From contig DVKB01000014.1 in the NCBI GenBank assembly GCA_018716305.1, positions 31,975-95,974 on the forward strand: DNA of 64,000 bases. The letters run 5' to 3'. Both the position numbers and the translations under genes were made by a program. Below the pieces are notes generated by a model. That model searched no databases, was not told the origin of the DNA, and was given only the letters and a program-made list of their open reading frames with translations. Positions 59,614 through 64,000 of the stretch are shown piece by piece. Source of the stretch: Candidatus Scatomonas merdigallinarum. Its GTDB lineage: Bacteria > Bacillota > Clostridia > Lachnospirales > Lachnospiraceae. Position 1 is the stretch's first letter; each line of letters starts with the position of its first letter.

Positions 59614-60844
59614 CATTTTGATCGCCGGCGGCGGGGCCGCGGGCATGGCCGCCGCGGTGTTCGCGGCGGAAAAAGGATGCCAGGTCCATCTGTTTGAAAA
59701 AAATGAAAAGCTGGGAAAAAAGCTGTTTATCACCGGCAAGGGACGGTGCAACTTCACCAACGACTGTCCGGAGGAGGATTTTTTCGCCAGCGTGGTCTCC
59801 AATCCGAAATTTCTGTACAGTTCCCTGTACGGCTTTAACTGCCAGGCTTCCATTGCGTTTTTTGAGAACCTGGGAGTTCCCGTCAAGGTGGAGCGGGGGA
59901 ACCGGGCCTTTCCCGCGTCGGATCATTCCTCGGATATCATCCGGGCCCTGGAGAGGCGGCTTCGGGAGCTGGGAGTAAAGATTTCTCTGAACACAGAAGT
60001 GCGGGAAGTGTTCTGCCGGGAGGGACGGGCCGCGGGTCTGGTCCTGAAAGACGGGACCAGGATCCATGGAGACGCGGTGCTGATCGCTGCAGGCGGACTT
60101 TCTTATCCCTCCACAGGCTCTACCGGCGACGGATACCGGTGGGCGCAGGAGTCAGGCCATTCCCTGCAGCCTCTGCGGCCGGCCCTGGTACCGCTGGAGA
60201 CGGAGGAGGCCTATATTCCCAGAATGCAGGGACTTTCCCTGCGCAATATCGAATTTACCGTGAAGGATGGAAAGAAAAAAATATTTTCCGAGTTCGGGGA
60301 ACTTTTATTTACTCATTTCGGCATCAGCGGGCCGCTGGCCTTAAGCGCCAGTTCCCGGATCGGAAAACGGCTGGAAGAGCGGAAACTGTCCGCCTGGATC
60401 AATTTGAAGCCGGCTCTGACGCCGGAACAGCTGGACGCCAGGCTTCTCCGGGAATTTGAAAAATCCTGGAATCGCCAGTTCAAAAATATTCTGCCGGAAC
60501 TTTTTCCCTCCAAGCTGGCGCCGGTGATTCTGGAGCTTTCCGGGATCCCGGGGGAACTGCCTGTCCGTGAGGTTACCAGGGAGCAGAGAGAATCTTTTGT
60601 ACGTCTGTCCCGGGCCTTTCCCCTGACGATTACCGGCACCCGGGGCTACCGGGAAGCGGTGGTCACCCAGGGAGGGGTCAGCGTAAAAGAAATCAATCCG
60701 GCCACTATGGAGTCCAAAATCCTTCCCGGCCTGTATTTTGCCGGGGAAGTTCTGGATCTGGACGCCCTGACCGGAGGCTTTAATTTGCAGATCGCCTGGT
60801 CCACCGCCCGCGCGGCGGCGGAAGCTATGGCGGAACATCTATAA
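59606..60844 (+). CDS. HI0933-family FAD-dependent flavoprotein
   Basis: A 412-residue NAD(P)/FAD-dependent oxidoreductase of the HI0933/YhiN (BaiN-like) family. The N-terminal FAD motif is ILIAGGGAAGMAAAVFAAEKG, quoted by its core GGGAAGMAAA. Then come KKLFITGKGRCNFTND, IAAGGLSYPSTGSTGDGY, TQGGVSVKEINPATMESK and the C-terminal GLYFAGEVLDLDALTGGFNLQ. Family members are poorly characterised; one is a bile-acid-converting reductase, but that function cannot be assigned here. It is coupled to the RpiR-type regulator upstream and lies 20 bases before cmk. Confidence 0.92.
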   Translation: MSNILIAGGGAAGMAAAVFAAEKGCQVHLFEKNEKLGKKLFITGKGRCNFTNDCPEEDFFASVVSNPKFLYSSLYGFNCQASIAFFENLGVPVKVERGNRAFPASDHSSDIIRALERRLRELGVKISLNTEVREVFCREGRAAGLVLKDGTRIHGDAVLIAAGGLSYPSTGSTGDGYRWAQESGHSLQPLRPALVPLETEEAYIPRMQGLSLRNIEFTVKDGKKKIFSEFGELLFTHFGISGPLALSASSRIGKRLEERKLSAWINLKPALTPEQLDARLLREFEKSWNRQFKNILPELFPSKLAPVILELSGIPGELPVREVTREQRESFVRLSRAFPLTITGTRGYREAVVTQGGVSVKEINPATMESKILPGLYFAGEVLDLDALTGGFNLQIAWSTARAAAEAMAEHL

Positions 60845-60864
60845 ATCCGCAGCAGGAGGTAAAC

Positions 60865-61536
60865 ATGAGTTTTCAGATTGCCATAGACGGTCCGGCGGGA
60901 GCCGGAAAGAGCACCATCGCCCGGGCGGTGGCCGCCAGACTGCAGTATGTGTACGTGGATACCGGGGCCATGTACCGGGCCATGGGTCTTTATATGGACG
61001 ACCGCGGCATAGACGCCTCAAAGCGTGAGAAAGTAGAGGAGGCGGCTGCCGGGGTTCACATTTCCATCAGCTATCAGGCTGGGGAACAGCAGGTTTTTCT
61101 CAACGGGGAAAATGTCACCGGCCGGGTGAGGACGGAAAAGGCAGGGATGCTGGCTTCCGCGGTCAGCGTTCATCCCGGGGTGCGGAAAAAGCTGGTGCAG
61201 CTCCAGCAGGAATTGGGGCGATCGCAGAATGTGGTTATGGACGGCCGGGATATCGGGACCGCTGTGCTGCCAAAGGCGCAGCTGAAAATTTTCCTCACCG
61301 CCAGCGTGAAAACCCGGGCCAGACGCCGCTTTCTGGAGCTTCAGCAGAAGGGCCAGAGCGCGGATCTGCGAGAAATCGAAAAAGATATTGAACAGAGAGA
61401 TTACCAGGATACCCACCGGGCCGCCTCGCCGCTGACCCAGGCGGAGGACGCGGTGCGGCTGGATTCATCGGATCTGACTATAGAGGAAGTGACAGAGAAA
61501 ATTCTGGAACTGTGCAGGGAAAGGAACTTTATATGA
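60865..61536 (+). CDS. cmk: Cytidylate kinase
   Basis: A 223-residue kinase phosphorylating CMP and dCMP. The P-loop is GPAGAGKST (9-17), followed by YVDTGAMYRAM, the DGRDIGTAVLPKA segment and a lid region (RARRRFLEL). A Shine-Dalgarno (AGGAGG) lies eight bases upstream. Its stop overlaps the ispH start (ATGA). The order cmk-ispH-rpsA is a common clostridial arrangement and supports all three calls. Confidence 0.96.
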   Translation: MSFQIAIDGPAGAGKSTIARAVAARLQYVYVDTGAMYRAMGLYMDDRGIDASKREKVEEAAAGVHISISYQAGEQQVFLNGENVTGRVRTEKAGMLASAVSVHPGVRKKLVQLQQELGRSQNVVMDGRDIGTAVLPKAQLKIFLTASVKTRARRRFLELQQKGQSADLREIEKDIEQRDYQDTHRAASPLTQAEDAVRLDSSDLTIEEVTEKILELCRERNFI

Positions 61537-62384
61537 AGGTGACTGTTGCCAAAAGCGCCGGGTTCTGCTTCGGAGTAAAACGGGCGGTAGAGCAGGTATA
61601 CCAGCAGCTGGAGACAGGGAAAAAGCCCGTTTATACCTATGGGCCCATCATCCACAACGACCAGGTGGTAAAGGAACTGGAGCAAAAAGGGGTCCGGGTC
61701 ATCCGCTCTGAGGAGGAGCTGGAGCGCCTGGGGGAAGGCACCGTGATTATCCGCTCCCACGGAGTTTCCCGCCGCGTCCAGGAAAAGATGGAGGCTTCCG
61801 GCCTTACAGTAGCAGACGCCACCTGCCCCTTCGTAAAAAAAATCCACAGGATCGTGGAGGAGGCCGGCAAAAAAGGACAGTTCGTCCTTATCGCCGGGGA
61901 CCGGAACCATCCGGAAGTCCAGGGAATCATAGGCTGGACCCTGGGGGATTCCGCAGTGGTGGAAACTCCGGAGGAGATGGAAAAACTGGTGCTTCCCCGG
62001 GACCGCGGCCTCTGTTTTGTGTCCCAGACGACATTTAATTACAACAAATTTGAAGAACTAGTTGAAATTCTTTTAAAAAAGCGGTATGATAGTCATGTTA
62101 TAAATACAGTCTGCAATGCTACGGAGGAAAGACAGTCCGAGGCGGAGGGGATTGCAGCAAAGGTAGATGTTATGCTTGTCATTGGCGGCAGACATAGTTC
62201 TAATACACAAAAGCTATTTGAGATTTGCAGTAACAAGTGCAAGAATACTTACTTTGTTGAGACACTCGATGATTTGGATACTAAGCCTTTTCAATCATTT
62301 CGTCACGTAGGTATTACAGCAGGGGCATCTACCCCCAAAAAAATAATTGAGGAGGTTCAAAAACATGTCGGAATTAAGTTTTGA
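61533..62384 (+). CDS. ispH: 4-hydroxy-3-methylbut-2-enyl diphosphate reductase
   Basis: A 283-residue [4Fe-4S] enzyme, last step of the MEP isoprenoid pathway. The three cluster cysteines are C12 (AGFCFGVKRAV), C98 (ADATCPFVKKIH) and C194 (NTVCNATEERQ); SHGVS, GDRNHPEV and GGRHSSNT are also present. The ATG overlaps the cmk stop; codons upstream to 61512 belong to cmk. In many clostridia IspH is fused to ribosomal protein S1; here the two genes overlap by 20 bases instead. The last third (from about 62035) is far more AT-rich than the first, as if exchanged with a lower-GC relative (see findings). Confidence 0.96.
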   Translation: MKVTVAKSAGFCFGVKRAVEQVYQQLETGKKPVYTYGPIIHNDQVVKELEQKGVRVIRSEEELERLGEGTVIIRSHGVSRRVQEKMEASGLTVADATCPFVKKIHRIVEEAGKKGQFVLIAGDRNHPEVQGIIGWTLGDSAVVETPEEMEKLVLPRDRGLCFVSQTTFNYNKFEELVEILLKKRYDSHVINTVCNATEERQSEAEGIAAKVDVMLVIGGRHSSNTQKLFEICSNKCKNTYFVETLDDLDTKPFQSFRHVGITAGASTPKKIIEEVQKHVGIKF

Positions 62385-63447
62385 ACAAATGCTGGACGAA
62401 TCATTTAAGACCATCAGGAACGGAGATGTGGTAGAAGGGACCGTCATCGATGTAAAGGAAGATCAGATCATCCTGAATATCGGTTATAAAGCGGACGGTA
62501 TTCTCACCCGGAATGAGTATTCCAATGATTCTTCCCTGGATCTTACCACCATTGCCAAACCCGGCGATAAGATGGAAGTAAAGGTGCTGAAGGTCAATGA
62601 CGGCGACGGCCAGGTTCTTTTGACATATAAGAGACTCGCGGCTGAAAAAGGAAACAAGAGACTGGAGGAGGCTTTCGAGAATCACGAAGTTCTGAAGGCC
62701 AAAGTTACCCAGGTGCTGAACGGAGGCTTGAGCGTTATGGTGGAGGAGACCAGAGTCTTCATCCCCGCCAGCCTTGTATCAGATATTTATGAGAAGGATC
62801 TGAATAAATACGCGGATCAGGAGATTGAGTTTGTAATCACTGAGTTCAATCCCAGAAGAAGACGCATCATAGGCGACAGAAAGCAGCTGATTCTGGCTGA
62901 GAAGGCGAAACTTCAGGAGGAACTGTTCGCGCGGATCCATCCCGGGGATGTGGTGGAGGGAGTGGTGAAAAATATCACCGATTTCGGCGCTTTCATTGAT
63001 CTGGGCGGCGTAGACGGACTGCTCCACATCTCAGAGATGTCCTGGGGCAGAGTGGACAATCCCAAAAAGCTTTTCAAAGTGGGAGAGCCCATTAAAGTTC
63101 TGATTAAAGAAATCAACGGCGACAAAGTAGCGCTGAGCCTGAAGTTTGAGGATCAGAATCCCTGGCTGACCGCGGATGAGAAATATGCGGTGGGCAATAT
63201 TGTGGAGGGCAGAGTTGCGCGCATGACCGACTTCGGCGCTTTTGTGGAGCTGGAGCCCGGTGTGGACGCCCTTCTGCATGTATCCCAGATTTCCAGAGAG
63301 CATGTGGAGAAACCTTCTGATGTACTGTCTGTTGGTCAGATTATTACCGCAAAAGTAGTAGATTTCAACGGGGAAGACAGAAAAATCTCACTCAGCATGA
63401 AGGCTCTGGGCAATACAGCTGCCCCGGAGGAGAGAACTGAGGAGTAA
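62365..63447 (+). CDS. rpsA: Ribosomal protein S1-like protein with four S1 domains
   Basis: A 360-residue RNA-binding protein with four S1 (OB-fold) repeats starting near residues 17 (GDVVEGTVIDVKEDQIIL), 103 (KAKVTQVLNGGLSVMVEE), 190 (GDVVEGVVKNITDFGAFIDL) and 275 (GNIVEGRVARMTDFGAFVEL). Proteobacterial S1 has six; four is usual in Firmicutes. It binds mRNA at the 30S subunit or acts as a more general RNA-binding factor. GAGGAGG inside the ispH end places the ATG. The composition returns to the high-GC norm here. Confidence 0.93.
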   Translation: MSELSFEQMLDESFKTIRNGDVVEGTVIDVKEDQIILNIGYKADGILTRNEYSNDSSLDLTTIAKPGDKMEVKVLKVNDGDGQVLLTYKRLAAEKGNKRLEEAFENHEVLKAKVTQVLNGGLSVMVEETRVFIPASLVSDIYEKDLNKYADQEIEFVITEFNPRRRRIIGDRKQLILAEKAKLQEELFARIHPGDVVEGVVKNITDFGAFIDLGGVDGLLHISEMSWGRVDNPKKLFKVGEPIKVLIKEINGDKVALSLKFEDQNPWLTADEKYAVGNIVEGRVARMTDFGAFVELEPGVDALLHVSQISREHVEKPSDVLSVGQIITAKVVDFNGEDRKISLSMKALGNTAAPEERTEE

Positions 63448-63492
63448 AAACAGAACAAAAGGGCAGGCTGGAGGACAGCCATGTTCTTGGAC

Positions 63493-63546
63493 AAAGCGGG
63501 ATGAAGGTCAGACAGTGACTTTTGTCCTGCTTTGTTTGCGTTTTGT
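63493..63546 (+). terminator. Likely terminator after rpsA
   Basis: CAAAGCGGGA pairs with TCCTGCTTTG (one G-T) around a GTCA/TGAC inner stem. The tail is only moderately T-rich. Confidence 0.55.
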
Positions 63547-63571
63547 ATTATATAAGATAAGGAGAAGAAAA

Positions 63572-64000
63572 ATGAAATGCCCGAATTGCGGAAATGAACT
63601 GTCGGATGGCACAAGGTTCTGTACCCACTGCGGCCGTCCGGTGAACCGGCAGCAAAGTCCCAATCAGAATCCAAACTGGAATCCCAATCAGCGCCCGGAC
63701 CAGAACCTGCGGGAGGCGCCTGAAAAAAAGAACCGGATGGTGCTGGTGATTGTGCTGGTAGCTGTCCTGGCGGTGGCGGCCATCGGAGCTTTTCTGGTCT
63801 GGAAATGCTTCTTTCCAGAGAATCCGGGAAGGAAACAGGAGATTTCCTCCCTGTCAGCCGAATCCCGGGAGGAAACAGAGTCCGCCTCACCAGAAAAAGA
63901 GGAGCTTCCATCTGAAAGAGAAGACAGCGAGAAAAAGGAGGATCCTTCGATTTCCCCGGAGGAGGAGGAGAAGCCGGAGGCGGCGGTAACGCCCACAGCG
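63572..64000 (+). CDS. Zinc-ribbon single-pass membrane protein, 3'-truncated by window edge
   Basis: An open frame of 143 codons continues past the window end. It starts with a double CxxC zinc ribbon (MKCPNCGNELSDG, RFCTHCGRPV). A Gln/Asn/Pro-rich linker follows, then one membrane helix at about residues 60-80 (MVLVIVLVAVLAVAAIGAF) and an acidic, Ser/Glu-rich external region. GGAGAAG precedes the ATG. Zinc-ribbon-plus-helix proteins of this layout are common in Firmicutes and often carry an extracellular sensor or Ig-like domain, which here would lie beyond base 64000. Function unknown. Confidence 0.85.
   Translation, partial: MKCPNCGNELSDGTRFCTHCGRPVNRQQSPNQNPNWNPNQRPDQNLREAPEKKNRMVLVIVLVAVLAVAAIGAFLVWKCFFPENPGRKQEISSLSAESREETESASPEKEELPSEREDSEKKEDPSISPEEEEKPEAAVTPTA

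Overview
The window reads as chromosomal DNA from a spore-forming, fermentative, gut-type Firmicute, most likely a Lachnospiraceae (Clostridium cluster XIVa) member. The basis is an [FeFe] hydrogenase, cotJ spore-coat genes, a thl-crt-hbd-bcd-etfBA butyrate operon beside ptb-buk, large secreted GH127-type glycosidases with Gram-positive anchors, YesM/YesN-type two-component genes and moderately GC-rich codons. The genus is not assigned. I saw no rRNA, tRNA or CRISPR array.

Layout. 1-5.9 kb: end of an [FeFe] hydrogenase, then branched-chain amino acid genes (ilvN, ilvC, leuC, leuD) with a divergent LysR regulator. 5.9-11.4 kb: a cotJA-cotJB fusion with cotJC, an ABC-2 type exporter, a MATE transporter and an Lrp/AsnC regulator. 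11.4-38.9 kb: accessory glycan region. It holds a response regulator, a histidine kinase with almost no extracellular part, and a protein that looks like a dead copy of a ribose-type ABC ATPase. An intact sugar ABC transporter, a double esterase, a metal-dependent amidohydrolase and two giant surface glycosidases follow. Between the glycosidases lies a lower-GC cassette with an unknown lipoprotein. After them comes a complete IS6-type insertion sequence that has separated a hipBA toxin-antitoxin pair from its promoter. 38.9-47.3 kb: ptb-buk diverging from the butyrate operon. 47.3-50.8 kb: aroF-tyrA-aroA (reverse strand). 50.8-64 kb: an EF-G paralogue with altered GTPase motifs, a TetR regulator, leuS, a flavodoxin-like gene, a CsoR-like repressor, an S66 peptidase, an RpiR regulator with a flavoprotein, and cmk-ispH-rpsA followed by a zinc-ribbon membrane protein cut by the window end.

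How the parts may work together. The GH127-type enzymes would release beta-L-arabinofuranose-type sugars at the cell surface, the RbsABC-like transporter would import them, and the cytoplasmic esterase and amidohydrolase would process the products. The strongest candidate for an undescribed system is the three-gene regulatory unit upstream. Its kinase has about nine residues outside the membrane and is translationally coupled to an ABC-ATPase homologue that has lost both nucleotide-binding loops. This suggests that transporter status, rather than a kinase sensor domain, is the signal.
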